Below, one piece after another: positions 12,501 through 22,640 of a DNA stretch of 64,000 nt. Both the position numbers and the translations under genes were made by a program. Positions within the stretch are counted from its first letter, which is position 1. Every line of letters begins with the position of its first letter. Source of the stretch: Diorhabda sublineata (lineage: Eukaryota; Arthropoda; Insecta; Coleoptera; Chrysomelidae). Where the stretch lies: assembly GCF_026230105.1 (NCBI RefSeq), contig NC_079474.1, positions 45,245,256 to 45,309,255 of the forward strand. The letters are read 5' to 3'. The notes under the pieces are model-generated. The model worked only from the letters and a program-made list of their open reading frames with translations, made no database searches and was not told the DNA's origin.

Positions 12501-12803
12501 CTGAAAGTTAATTTTGAGGCAAAAGACAAATCGGGCATCGAGTAGTTAGAGAATTATTGCTCTTGAAGGAGATTATATTGATGAATAAAATAGATTTTTG
12601 GCAGAAAAATGTGTTTTTCTTAGTTAGTCACATAACTTATTGAGTGATGTCAATGTGGTAATTGTATACTAAAGAAGGAATTATAATTTGAATAAAAAAT
12701 TAAATAATTCACCTCCAATTAATTTCGCGCTACGTCAACTTAAATAAAATGAGTACTTACTTTTAAGTAGAATTATCAAAATAATAATCCACCCCCACAT
12801 CAT
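3538..12803 (-). CDS. Pancreatic-lipase-family protein B, complete, six exons
   Basis: Exons on the minus strand: 12803-12761, 8671-8533, 8076-7877, 5818-5639, 4282-4034, 3980-3538. All borders are GT/AG, all phases fit, and the total is 1254 nt (417 residues plus stop). Residues 1-16 (MMWGWIIILIILLKNA) form a signal peptide. The lipase domain follows: CPDPDVTFFLFT near 63-74, oxyanion loop IIIHGY at 108-113, nucleophile GFSLG at 184-188 (Ser186, split by intron 4), ITGLDPA with Asp211, and CNHHRA with His277. The full Ser-Asp-His triad is therefore present, and the family-typical spacing of 25 residues separates Ser and Asp. The nucleophile elbow is GFSLG instead of the usual GHSLG. The region between Asp and His is short, as in insect enzymes with a reduced lid. 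A tail of about 65 residues, rich in charged residues, extends past the point where most insect members end. No PLAT domain is seen. Predicted secreted neutral lipase or phospholipase A1-like; substrate unknown. Introns 1, 3 and 4 hold transposon relics. Confidence 0.93.
4400..5100 (-). mobile_element. Degraded mariner-family transposon in lipase B intron 4
   Basis: On the minus strand, in broken frames, one reads a helix-turn-helix-like segment near 5040-4975 (LNIGHGFTSQIILSELKLN), then VDETWIHD near 4897-4875 and SAGKVKLTLFWGERG near 4826-4785. This is the order expected in a mariner transposase: second HTH, first catalytic Asp in DETW, then the strand before the second Asp. Stops and frame shifts are frequent and the C-terminal HxDNAP/SDYW part is not clear. 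Clearly non-functional. Its ends and target duplication were not found. Confidence 0.55.
6490..6920 (-). mobile_element. Non-LTR retrotransposon RNase H relic in lipase B intron 3
   Basis: Minus-strand reading gives an open stretch around 6822-6721 with LSDNQAAIRALSS, the active-site Asp motif of retroelement RNase H, followed by an IINSKLVWEC segment typical of the same domain. Further down (6570-6530) LGHCRLNGYLKAL matches the TGHCxLxxHL motif that begins the C-terminal Cys/His part of I- and Jockey-type polyproteins. The intervening frames are broken. The relic may extend to about 6360 and 7110. It lies antisense-free in the same strand sense as the host gene and is dead. Confidence 0.6.
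7111..7876. other. Lipase B intron 3, remaining part
   Basis: AT-rich intron between exon 3 (ends 7877) and the retroelement relic. It holds no motif I can name. Open frames at 7424-7642 and 7611-7805 are chance. Confidence 0.35.
8823..9801 (+). pseudogene. Frameshifted coding relic of unknown family in lipase B intron 1
   Basis: Four consecutive plus-strand segments have the composition of real protein rather than AT-rich chance frames. They are 8832-9041 and its continuation to about 9105 (basic, then charged helix), 9203-9337, 9327-9497 and 9498-9801. Neighbouring segments join through single-base frame changes near 9330 and 9495. The segments contain motifs such as FWGEFNPSLANL, LRLQQLGLDSNVGW and LTHPRYEPLGS. 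I do not recognise the family. It could be a decayed gene of a mobile element or an old insertion from a large DNA virus; neither is shown. No intron borders are evident within it apart from a possible GGTAAGT near 9130. Confidence 0.45.
10297..10415 (+). mobile_element. DDE transposase fragment (IS630/Tc1-like)
   Basis: A plus-strand frame reads HDITVIRLSLYNFELNPIEL, then after one stop a segment like EGHVARITKN. The pattern RLxxYxxELNPIELxW followed by a basic VARxN stretch is the last catalytic block of IS630-Tc1-type DDE endonucleases; the NPIE Glu would be the third acidic residue. Only about 40 residues survive and stops interrupt them. Lies in lipase B intron 1. The rest of the element was not found. 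Confidence 0.5.
11660..11965 (+). mobile_element. Jockey-type reverse transcriptase relic
   Basis: Plus-strand pieces in shifting frames match the order of a non-LTR reverse transcriptase. VILIPKTGK (near 11690) resembles the IPKPGK motif, LSTMSKLFEK (near 11755) the LLPxLSKLFEK motif, and YFAAFLDIVQAFDKL (11892-11936) is the catalytic block A with the first active-site Asp. Frameshifts and stops separate them. It lies just upstream of a mariner relic on the same strand inside lipase B intron 1, so the intron has absorbed several insertions. Confidence 0.6.
12085..12600 (+). mobile_element. Degraded mariner (D,D34D) transposon
   Basis: Plus-strand frame near 12098-12165 gives RVIPDETWISLYSEIK, the first catalytic-Asp block. 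From 12311 to 12511 a 66-codon open stretch runs from HQDNAPIHKS to YSPDLAPSDYW and beyond. There are exactly 34 residues between the Asp of HQDNAP and the Asp of SDYW, the hallmark of true mariners. The middle of the transposase is frameshifted and shortened, so the copy is dead. It lies in lipase B intron 1, about 160 bases from the signal-peptide exon, on the opposite strand. Confidence 0.8.
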
Positions 12804-13905
12804 CACTCACTTTAATCTATTTACATAATTTGAACATAAAAATTTGTTAAAGGAAACGAACACGAATAACGTTCAATGAAAAAAATCAGACGGAAGACCA
12901 AAGCATTTCGATGATTAGAATTCAAATAGCGTACTTATTATTATTCTTCATAAGTGTGATAAAGTGGCACTGTACTGTTAAATTCTTCAAGAACTCGCTC
13001 TATGGAGGACATATGACGAGAAACAAGTCCACCTAAACAGGACCAAAAAATCAACTAAGCAGAATAGTTGTTGCTTCGAAATAGGTTAAATTGTGAGGTA
13101 ATCTCGGAAGTGTGTAACTCGACAAAGTACCGTGAAGACTTCGAACATTTATGAAACTAATCAAGCTTATCTATTGATTTAACTTAGTCACACACAAAAA
13201 AGTTATTTTATCAAAATGTAAATGAAAAAAGTAGGACACGAGCTTTTTACTACGAAAAAAAATCGTGGCCTGTAATTAATAAATGATTAGAAGAAAAAAA
13301 AAAAAAGAAAAACGCATCCTATATCTTGGAGAAGTAAATTTGATTCCCACAATTATAAAGAGTAACCCATATTATAGAGCGATTTTATGGGCCAATCAAA
13401 TTTGATGCTTACCTTGTCCCAAAAAGTTTTTAATAGTGAAATTTTGAAGACCAACGAAAGGAATGAGATTTAGTATCTATTTTTATGAATGAGAGAGTAA
13501 TAAAATGATGAAACATTCGTAGTACATACACGTATCACTTCTTTCAGTAGACAGTTTCAAGTTATAACCGGAATATATTCATATGAAATAACATTTGTAT
13601 AATAATATCATTTTTAAACAGCTAAAGGTAAAAAAATTCAATTTTTCCCAAGTTTTTCCACAAGGTGTGTTAAGAACATTTTGTCATGCTGGTTATATAG
13701 GTATAAGGGTTTAAACTTCGATTTTTAAACAACCTTCAAAAAGAATAATTATAATATAAAAAATCACCAGTATAAAGAAAGCTACTTCTTACAAATCCAA
13801 ATAAGAATCGGAATTTTTTCAACCAATATACACAATGAATGGCTCGAGTATCAGTAATATTGTCCTACTTCCATATTTTCTCTTCCTTAATCATATGATG
13901 ATTAC
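12804..13905. other. Upstream flank of lipase B
   Basis: AT-rich region that must include the lipase B promoter. No clear TATA/Inr arrangement. A 12-14 base A-run lies near 13295. No gene or named repeat seen. Confidence 0.35.
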
Positions 13906-13913
13906 CTGCCTAT

Positions 13914-14214
13914 GGTGGAGATCTAACCACCGTCTTCTTACGATCTTCTGCAATTTCATATTTTCTGAATTTCTCTTCATGAAGAGAACATGAATAATAC
14001 GGTTCTTTTCTCACAGAACCGGAACTTAATATTTTTTTCCTCTTTTGACAAATTCTGTAAATCTGTTTTCACCCATTTTAGATATCACCCACTGGGTTGT
14101 GGGTGATAAAGTCTTCTAGTGATTATTTGTATTATCCATTACTAATAAATAGTTCTAAGGAAGAAGATCTATCATTTGTTCGAATCATTCTTCAAAGACA
14201 TCAATATTGATGTC
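13914..14214. repeat. Cluster of short perfect hairpins
   Basis: Within 300 bases there are two 18-bp perfect palindromes, 13971-13988 (TTCTCTTCATGAAGAGAA) and 14197-14214 (GACATCAATATTGATGTC). There is also a 7-bp-stem hairpin at 14000-14021 (CGGTTCT ... AGAACCG) and a 10-bp-stem hairpin at 14083-14108 (TATCACCCAC ... GTGGGTGATA). A weaker 5-bp stem lies at 13914-13931. No gene overlaps them. Confidence 0.7.
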
Positions 14215-14521
14215 CTCTTGGTAGTTACGAGTACGAGTAGATGCAATGGTCATTAACCATCTTAAGAAAACCTTTTCAACTACCGATGTTTACTATATTA
14301 GTCTGCGCCCCTTTCCTGTTGGTGGTGTTAAACCTGTGGGTAAATTATTTGAAAAAGCAGATCTTCGAGTTGCAACAATTTCATCTTGTCAAAATTTTTT
14401 TGATGTATGATCGATGTTTCATCTGAATGAAATATATATCCTCTTTAGTTTCTCATTTCTTTTACAGCCTGTAAGTAATTTCTTCTCCATACTATTGCCA
14501 TGAGAAAACCTCAATCTCAGT

Positions 14522-15240
14522 CCACAGTCCCATTGCAATTCTACATTCCCATACATACGCGTATTATACAGGGTGGAAGTCGAGACAAATTTTGTTCTCA
14601 AAAAAATCCTCATAAAAATTCATATTATCTACAGATCAGCAGCTGAAACGTGGTAATGAGGAAAAATCGAATGAAGACCATAGGTACTACCATAGAAAAA
14701 ATATATTCCTTTTTTCTTGATTATGCAAGGCAAGTTACAGAGGTTTGAATTTGAGCTTTTGCAACGGAATTCGAGATTTCAAATGTAGAATGAAAATGGA
14801 GAAAAAATCTTTCGACTCCGATTTCAACCAAATTTTTTACATGGGGGTTAAATGATATAGAGATTCGCTAAGAGTTGTCAGTTTCCGGAAAAAAAATAAT
14901 GACAAAGGGAAACTCCGTGAAAATCCATAAAAATTGAATTTTCGAAAAAATTCCGATCTGAAAACTAATATTTTTTCTGAAATCTCTGGAGACGAATACA
15001 TGATATTTGATAATTTTTCACATCATTTCAAACAAACCCATATTTTCAATATTTTGGCACAAAACCGAGAAATTTTCGGTTTTGTTGTCATCCCTGTGAA
15101 TAAAATTGAATAAATTCTAAACTATGGGAGTTATAATGTTATTTATGGTATCAATCGATTAAGAAAACCTAAATACCAGTCCTTAATTCCATTGCAATTC
15201 TACATTCTCAAACATACGTGTATTATACAGGATGAAATTT
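14522..15240. repeat. Pair of direct repeats about 656 bp apart
   Basis: A segment beginning CCATTGCAATTCTACATTC and ending GTATTATACAGG occurs at about 14534-14577 and again at about 15190-15232 with few mismatches. The first copy continues into GGTGGAAGTCGAGAC, the second diverges. The enclosed DNA is AT-rich and non-coding. It could be an LTR-like or tandem-unit remnant; no primer-binding site or coding region was seen. Confidence 0.6.
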
Positions 15241-15288
15241 GGATGGAGATGAGTACTAAACAACTAGAAGTAAACCTCCTTTCCCTTT

Positions 15289-15290
<2 letters not shown>

Positions 15291-15332
<42 letters not shown>
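15291..15332. repeat. (TA)n microsatellite
   Basis: About 21 uninterrupted TA units. Confidence 0.95.
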
Positions 15333-15335
<3 letters not shown>

Positions 15336-16200
15336 TTCTACAACCAAAACATCTCCATTCAATTTTCACAATTCATCTTTTTCGACAAGTTCCTATATCC
15401 TACCGGCCAGAAGACAAACTAAACACGATTCTATAAACACTAGCGCCCCCTGCCGGCCAGACGCCAAACTTAACACGATTCTATTGACATTAGCGCCCAC
15501 TGCCGGCCAAACTTAACACGATTCTATAGACACTAGCGCTCCCTGCCGGCCAGGCACCAAACTTAACACGGTTTTATAGGCACTAGCGCCCCCTGCCGGC
15601 CAGACGCCAAACTTAACACGATTCTATAGACACTAACGCTCCCTGCCGGCCAGACACCAAACGTAACACGGTTTTATAGGCACTAGCGCCCTTTACCGGC
15701 CAGACGCCAAACTTAACACGATTCTATAGACACTACCGCCCCCTGCCGGCTAGACGTCAAACTAAACACGAACTTTTTTCTAATCCAATTTTCACAATAC
15801 CTCTATCTCGTCAAGTTTATATATCAAGCTGAATCTACTTTCATATTAAATTTTTTTTCGTTATTATTATTATTTTCATACAACTTTTATATGTTACACC
15901 CCGAACGCCTTCTACATACAAAACACCTCCATTCAATTTTCACAATTCATCTTTTTCGACAAGTTCCTATATCGAGCGGAATATAATTTCATAATACTTG
16001 TTTTTCATTATTATCACTAATTTCTTAAAACTTTTATATAATACACCTCGGACGTTCATACATCGAGCGGCCATCTAATTTCATAATACTTTTTTCCCTT
16101 ATTGTTAATATTTTCATAACAATTTTATATAATACACCTCCGACAGCTTCTACATACAAAACATCTCCATTCAATTTTTACAATTCATCTAATTCTATCA
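15333..16200. repeat. AT-rich flanking repeats around the minisatellite
   Basis: The segment AACATCTCCATTCAATTTTC, continuing through CACAATTCATCTTTTTCGAC, occurs at about 15345, 15920 and 16157, with a diverged form near 15785. A second repeated piece, ATAATACACCTC with flanks, occurs near 16040 and 16130. Together they make a shuffled array bracketing the 50-bp minisatellite. Confidence 0.7.
15399..15772. repeat. GC-rich 50-bp minisatellite, about 7.5 copies
   Basis: Units start at GCCGGCCAGACGCCAAACTT and end at CACTAGCGCCCCCT. Most are 50 bp; the third is 43 bp through a 7-bp loss. Units 3-7 alternate between two variants (GATTCTATAGACAC with GACGCC, and GGTTTTATAGGCAC with GACACC or GGCACC), which implies amplification as a ~100-bp dimer. 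It is a sharp GC island in AT-rich surroundings and has no open reading frame of note. Confidence 0.92.
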
Positions 16201-16324
16201 AACCACAAGGTTCAAATAATTTCCATAACTGCTCTTGTTAATCTCCTTAGATCTCAAAGGAATAATAAATATAATTAAGACTTATTGATTATTCAAAAAT
16301 ATGTATGACATTAATAAAACTTAC

Positions 16325-17430
16325 AGAAATTCAAATTTCCAACAAATATTGCCTCGCACTCATCATTTTTTGTAGTAGATCCACACCAACGAACACACAT
16401 ATGCTTTTCTTTGAAAACATTACCATTTTGTTGAACCGCATTTTGAGCATCTTGTTTGACAAATCTGTAAAAAATGAAGGTAAAAAATGCCAATACTAAT
16501 GAGACAATATTAAAGCAATCAATAATAAAATTTAATAAGAATTTCCATTAGTTACCTATGTTGAATCTGTTAATTAATAAATTTAGATATCATTTGAAAT
16601 AATATATCTGATTTGGAAATTAAATATTACCTTATAAAACAAAAGATAGATACTCTTTATATCAGGATGAAATTCTTTTTTGATGGCAGCCAATTTTTTG
16701 GGTATTTTTGGATCACAACGGGTATACCTTTAACCCTTAATGTCTCCTCAATTGGTCCATATTTATATTTTTAAAACACTTTTGATATTTTTATTTTTAC
16801 AATCTATAGAAACATTTAACTATCAACTATACTATTTACAACACTGTTTGTTAATAATTTATCTTTCTTTGCCTTCTTTATTTTCAGACTACGTTCTTAA
16901 CTATCTTTTCCATTTACTTGTTCTTCTTCACTGTTAACTGATCCATTTAAATGACTGCTAGCTGATAATTTTGTTTTCTTTACCTAAATTTTTTTGGTCT
17001 TGGTTCTGTATTATCCTTATTCTTATTTAATTGTTCTTTTTCACCATCAACTGTACTGCCATCCATCATTTGATGCTTTTTTTTATTTTTCATTTTATTA
17101 GAAATTATCGATGAAACATTATCTACATTCTCTCGTTGTTGATTATCACTCATACCATTTTTTTCTTTGCGTTTTTTGTTACTCTTTTGTTTTCAAAATA
17201 GATTTCGAGCTACTCACTTCATTATCGTGTTAATTTATATTATTTTTACTAGTTGATAAGCATGTTTTTTTCAGATTAGTGTTTTCTCCCTCGTTTACTT
17301 ATTGTTTGATATCCAACTTTCTACCCTTAACCTTGTTTCTATTCGTTTAGTTTGACTGAAATTCTCTTGACTTTAATTTTATTATCAGTGTTATTAAATC
17401 AGCTATACTTCCTTCAGTATAATCCATCAT
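16325..17430 (-). pseudogene. RBM34/Nop12-like RNA-binding protein, unprocessed pseudogene
   Basis: Three minus-strand exons with splice borders remain. Exon 17430-16984 starts MMDYTEGSIADLI and ends EPRPKKFR before GTAAAG. It is Lys/Asn-rich like the nucleolar N-terminus of RBM34 but has three in-frame stops and a frameshift. Exon ~16845-16631 carries KYGPIEETLRVKGIPV and, one frame over, DPKIPKKLAAIKKEFHPD, the characteristic first-RRM linker of RBM34/Nop12. The single-base shift lies near 16720. Exon 16464-16325 encodes AVQQNGNVFKEKHM and ends with AIFVGNLNF, the RNP2 motif opening the second RRM. The rest of RRM2 and the C-terminus are absent; the sequence beyond 16324 is AT-rich repeat and minisatellite. 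The family's role is in 60S ribosome assembly. This copy cannot encode that protein and was truncated by repeat growth or rearrangement. Confidence 0.75.
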
Positions 17431-18230
17431 AAAATATGTAATTATTTTGAGTTTACACAAGAGAAAATATAAACAGAGAGAGGTTAACTTTTTGAACTAA
17501 GCAATTTTTCTTTTTTCTTCAATATTAAATTCTTCTTTTTCGATCGGATATATAGTCTTCTTTTTTATTAAACATCAAATAGTCTTTTTTATTTAAATCA
17601 AATAATGGTTAGAGGTTCATATGTCAAATATTAATTAACCTCAATGGAATAATAAACTAAATATAAAGGAAATTATTTCAAATATTAAGATTTGCAGGCG
17701 AGAATTCAATATTTTGGAGCTATCTCCATTAAATATGTTTAATTTTCGAATAGAACAAGATTATATTAAGGTTAGGTTCATTTTTGGAATTAGGGTTTGT
17801 TATTGGGCTATAACAATAACTCTGTTCTATTTATGACTTATAACTATAATTTTAATTCTTGTATTATTCATCATTAACACTAAATTCGTAGTAGTACATG
17901 TAAATCATATTTTTCATATCTATGTGAACATAATTTGATTATATTTTCATGATATTTTAACGGGAAGAAAAAGCAATGCTTAAAATCAGACTAAGATATA
18001 TTTTATATGGGAAATTTGAAGATTTGCACTCAAAACGTGTCTACAAATTTGTCATTTTTATTTGATAGAACGTATAATAAAAAACGTTCATGGGGATTGG
18101 AAGTTAAACATTAAATTTACCAGGTATTAAATAAATTATTTAATTAAATTCAAATTAGGATAACGATCATTCTGCAGGTTAAAGTTTATTCTGGAAAAAA
18201 ACATTTAAAGGACCTAGAGCAACTGTTTCA
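17431..18230. other. AT-rich, no gene
   Basis: Sequence between two pseudogenes. No motifs, repeats or coding patterns recognised. Confidence 0.4.
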
Positions 18231-18249
18231 GGCAAATTAAAGTTATTGA

Positions 18250-18955
18250 TCAAGTTATGGAAGACACTTCAATGTTACCATCGATGAACATGAAGTCTGA
18301 GAAGTCTCGGCTGGATCCATCTTGAATCGCAATACATTTGAAAACAAATATGAAACTTGAGCTGACAACTCTTAAATTGAAAAAAAGTGAGTATGTATCT
18401 GCATGTCTCAAATTTCATCAATATATTACTTTTCTAATTTATTCGATGTTGCATTGAACTTTGAACAATTCTTTTTGTATATTCATATATTTGGCAGTCG
18501 TTGTATGATAGTTAGAATAATGAATCTCAATGTATTTGGTACAAATGAAAACAGAACTTGATTCGTTATATTTTTTTTTTTCGTAAATGCTTAAAGCAAA
18601 GATGTGTTCTAGATTTGCTTTTTTTATCAATAAATTTCTTATGCAAGTTATCAGTTTTATTATATTTCAACTGCTGTCATGAATGTTTTTGAACTCTTAA
18701 AAGTTGATCATATATCTGCCTGTTTAAATTTTTGTCCTTTATCAATTTCAGATTTGAAGAGTACCTTATGCCTCCAATGTAAAAGCAGCCAACGTTTCCA
18801 TATGAAAGTGTTATCAAAGATAAGGATGGAAAGGGTGAATTTCATTACTATTCAATATCCTGATGTTTCTTTTGTTGAAAAAATAAATAAAGTATTAAAA
18901 ATGAATACACCAAACCAAGTGACATTTATAAGTTGGAATATCATTTTAATATAGA
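18250..18955 (+). pseudogene. Spliced pseudogene of unknown family
   Basis: Two plus-strand exon remnants fit together. The first (to 18386, followed by GTGAGT) reads SYGRHFNVTIDEHEV, then a stop, then a segment with ILNRNTFENKYE. The second starts at 18752 after TTTCAG and reads FEEYLMPPM, then in an adjacent frame FPYESVIKDKDGKGEFHYYS, then in another frame YPDVSFVEKINKVLKMN. The intron phase matches exactly (AA + A makes Lys), so this was once a real gene. At least four in-frame stops and two frame changes show it is dead. I do not recognise the protein. Confidence 0.5.
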
Positions 18956-19385
18956 AAAAAAGTTCCAAAACTGTAGCATCTTTTAGTAGTTTTACATAAA
19001 TGAAAGTAAGTGTGTTAATAATTCGAAAATTATACCAACAGTTTAATCAACTATTAAATTATCAGGAGATAAAGCATGGTGGCATGTGAGTATGGATTAG
19101 ATTTTCTGATTCATTTGAATTTATTTTTGAATAACTTTTTTAACATTCATAAAGTTTTAACAAACATCCAATTATTCCTATCAAACAATGTTTTCGAAAT
19201 CTTTAGGGATCTTTTGAAATATAAAGTTAAATTTGAATATTTTATTTGTTGTTTTTAATCTCGATAGAATTGATTATGTTGTGATTAGAATTTTGTATAA
19301 AAATTAGGGAAATGGAATGAAATATGAAATCGAAATATACAGGAAACAGTGTTAAAAAAATTATATCTTTCCTTTGTGGACAAAG
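18956..19385. other. AT-rich, no gene
   Basis: No support for coding or repeats; the open frame at 19076-19258 is of AT-rich chance type. Confidence 0.35.
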
Positions 19386-20159
19386 ATATGTGAGTACAAA
19401 TCATTTTACGTATCAGATTAACTCCCTAACTCTAAATCATAAACTTCAATAATATTTCTATAGTTAGTCAAATTACTTATAATTTTACCATCTTTAAACA
19501 TTATTATTGAAGTAATGAACGCTCTGTATAATTAGTATCCAAGCAAGATTTATACTCAAAGATCGTACAATTAAACCTCATTTTGGAAAATTTTCTCAAT
19601 TGTTCCAAGCAATTACTCAAGGATTTTTATAATCTGTATGAATTCCTTTTCACTGATTAGTAATTTTAGCCAATAGGTATATGTTCAGAAAAACAATGGT
19701 TATTCTATAAGAAATTGTTATGGTGCTTGTAGAGTGTTTATAATTCAATGTTTTTAATGGTTTACAAAGGATTTGAAAAACATCATGTCGGGTGCAGTTT
19801 TGGAACTCTTTTTATCTGTTTGTAGAATAGTTTATTTACATTATATTGAGGGTTTAATACCAATAACGAAAAATAAAAAATGACCATGCAGCCCCTTTTT
19901 AGACACCTTCATCTTTATTGGTAGAATTTCTTATTTACTTCACATTTCGAATTTATTTTTGATATTCATGAGAATAACATTTAATAGAATATTTTTTGAA
20001 ATCGTTTGTCTAATTTGGGGATAAGGACAACCCTACATTATGGGAAGTTTTAAAATCACAGAATTCTCGATATCAAGATAACAAAAATATTTTGTTTTGT
20101 ACTTTATACATATGCAGCTAATTGCTGAGAACTTGGGATAAATTTCAGTAACATTGTCT

Positions 20160-21040
20160 CAAATTCTACGATCCTTAATTAATATAAAAATTTTCATGTA
20201 CCTGTAATCAGTAATGAAAGTATTAATTCGAAAAAAGAAGGTATGTCGTAAAACATTAAAAGTATACAGATTCCCCAAAAGGAAATTACTATTATTTGCT
20301 GCCCATAACCTCGAATTATATAGCCATTTAATAATATTAAGTTATTGTGAATTGTAATAATTAAATCTATGCCATATTTTATTGTATGTATTATATCTAT
20401 TATCACTAATTATTTAAAACTTTCTTAGAAATATTATTAAAAATATATCTTGTTTTATATATTTTGTCTTTGAAAACACTATTTTATTCAATATGGAAAT
20501 TATATAACAAAATATGTAATATTTAATTACTTATTATTTAATAAATCAAAACTTTACATCTTCTCAGATCATTGACCCCTTTCGAATTCTTTGCGAATGT
20601 CAAATTCTACGATCCTTAATTGATATAAAAATTTTCATGTACCTGTAATCACTAATGAAAATACTAATTCGAAAAACGAAGGTATGTCGTAAAACATTAA
20701 AAGTATACAGATTCCCAAAAGGAAATTACTATAATTTGCTGCCCACAAACTCTACTTATATAGTTATTTAATAATATTAAGTTATTATGAATTGTAATAA
20801 TTGAATCTATGCCATGTTTTATTGTATGTATTATATCTATTATCACTAATTATTTAAAACTTTCTTAGAAATATTATTAAAAATATATCTTGCATTATAT
20901 TGCTTTATTTATTTGATCTTTGAAAAGACTATTTTATTCAATATGGAAATTATATAACAAAATATGTAATATTTAATTACTTATTATTTAATACATCAAA
21001 ACTTTACATCTTCTCAGTTCATTGCCCCTTTCGAATTCTT
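20160..21040. repeat. Local tandem duplication of block C (~440 bp x2)
   Basis: The piece starting TTCTACGATCCTTAATTAAT occurs at about 20163 and again at about 20606 and runs to the CTCAGATCATTG / CTCAGTTCATTG segment each time. Only one copy occurs in copy II (25740-26160), so this duplication is private to copy I. Confidence 0.8.
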
Positions 21041-21938
21041 TGCAAATGTCTAGACTTGTTTTTGACTTGCGCACTGTGAATGTGGAAGTCACAAGCTTTA
21101 AACAATGCATTTAATTATTTAGATAATGAAACTTTGACAGTATTACAAATTCGGGCAGACATATTTGATGCTAAATTTTCTATTCCTAAAATTTCCTGTA
21201 ATTTTGTTTTCGATTGTTAAGTGAAAACTATTTTCTTATTGATATAGGTAAGATATAATTCTCTTTATGTAAAGATTAACGATATTTGTCCAATTATAGT
21301 TTCCAGGAAAATGAACGATTTCAGTGTATTACATTTTATCGAAAGCTTAGGTTTTATTAATTTTTTTTAATATTTTCAATGTAATTACAATTAAGCATTG
21401 TCTTCAGATAATTTGAAATTGTGTGAATCATTAATTTACTTATAAACATTAAATAAACGATAATCTCAAATATAGCATAAAAAAATTCGTTGGCCCTTGT
21501 CTGTCTGGACAGCATGTCGGCCATCTTTGTAGGTCGACGCAATTATTGTTCACGTCAAATCTTTTCAACTGTAATATCTTTTTTCATATAAAAATATATA
21601 GATATTAATATTAACATACCTTATTTCGATTGTATTACAAAATAGTTATTATTAGGTAAATAAAATACAGAGATACCGGATCTATTTAATAACGACAAAA
21701 AAATCTTTCGATTTCTAGTTTTAAAAATGTGACTAATGTTGAAAATTTTCATTGGAAACTTTGGGAATTTTCAGTATATCGATAGAAAATAGTTTTTATC
21801 TTAAAATTTTCTTGAAAAGGTTTGAAAATATACATTAAAAGTGATTTGTTTTTCTTAGACGTTCGTATTCGTGGCGTGTTTACAATAACTCGATAAAGAA
21901 TTTTCCGTGTTTTAATACAATATTGTGTTGTGAAAATT

Positions 21939-21995
21939 ATGGATACCCGGAAAATTCTTAAGTACCAAGATGGTGATTTCCTCATTTGTGAACTG
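21939..21995 (+). pseudogene. Microgene copy I, exon 1 only
   Basis: ATG at 21939 opens MDTRKILKYQDGDFLICEL (19 codons), followed directly by the donor GTGAGT. It is the counterpart of exon 1 in copy II with two amino-acid and one synonymous difference. No exon 2 counterpart is found before copy II starts, so this copy is incomplete unless it splices over long distance. Confidence 0.5.
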
Positions 21996-22429
21996 GTGAG
22001 TGATTTTTTGTCTTATTTATTTGATTTTAAATACTACCTAAAATATTTCTTGTCATTTGGTCTCAGATTATGGAGTGAAAACTATTTTCTTCTATATATC
22101 GGTAATATTTAATTACTTATTATTTAATAAATCAAAACTTTACATCTTCTCAGTTCATTGCCCCTTTCGAATTCTTTGCAAATGTCTAGACTTTTTTGAC
22201 TGTGATTGTTGACGTCAATAACTTTAAACAATGCATTTAATTATTTAAATAATGAAATTTTGAAATTGTTACTAATTCGGATTTACAGGGAGACGAGAAA
22301 CTTTGGAATAGTTGAAAATAATGATTGTTATTTGTACTAGAAGTAATCTCGAAACAAAAATTCTTGTATATTGCAGCATTTAACTTCTAATTATTGTTCA
22401 TACAAGGACACTCTTTAATAAAGCATCTT

Positions 22430-22640
22430 CTTGTATTCTAATCCAATTTAGAGAAAATCGTTGATTATATTATTGCAGCTCTGTTTTAAAGTAGGGATGT
22501 TCGATTTGGTGGAAATAGAAATCATTTTCGTAATTAGTATCATCATTTTGTATTAGTGCGTAATCAATTCTCAGTACACACTTTTAATTTACAGAAAATA
22601 ATATGGAAATAATCTCAAATTGTTCTGTGAGATAAATACC
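22430..22640. repeat. Block E, duplicated at 24320-24545
   Basis: Both copies carry CCAATTTAGAGAAAATCGTT followed by GATTATATTATTGCAGCT and then similar AT-rich DNA. In the second copy about 420 bp is inserted before the sequence resumes at 24965. Confidence 0.65.

Noticed and set aside
15192..15422. 76-codon open frame with IYIY repeats
   Set aside because: It is the (TA)n microsatellite read in frame.
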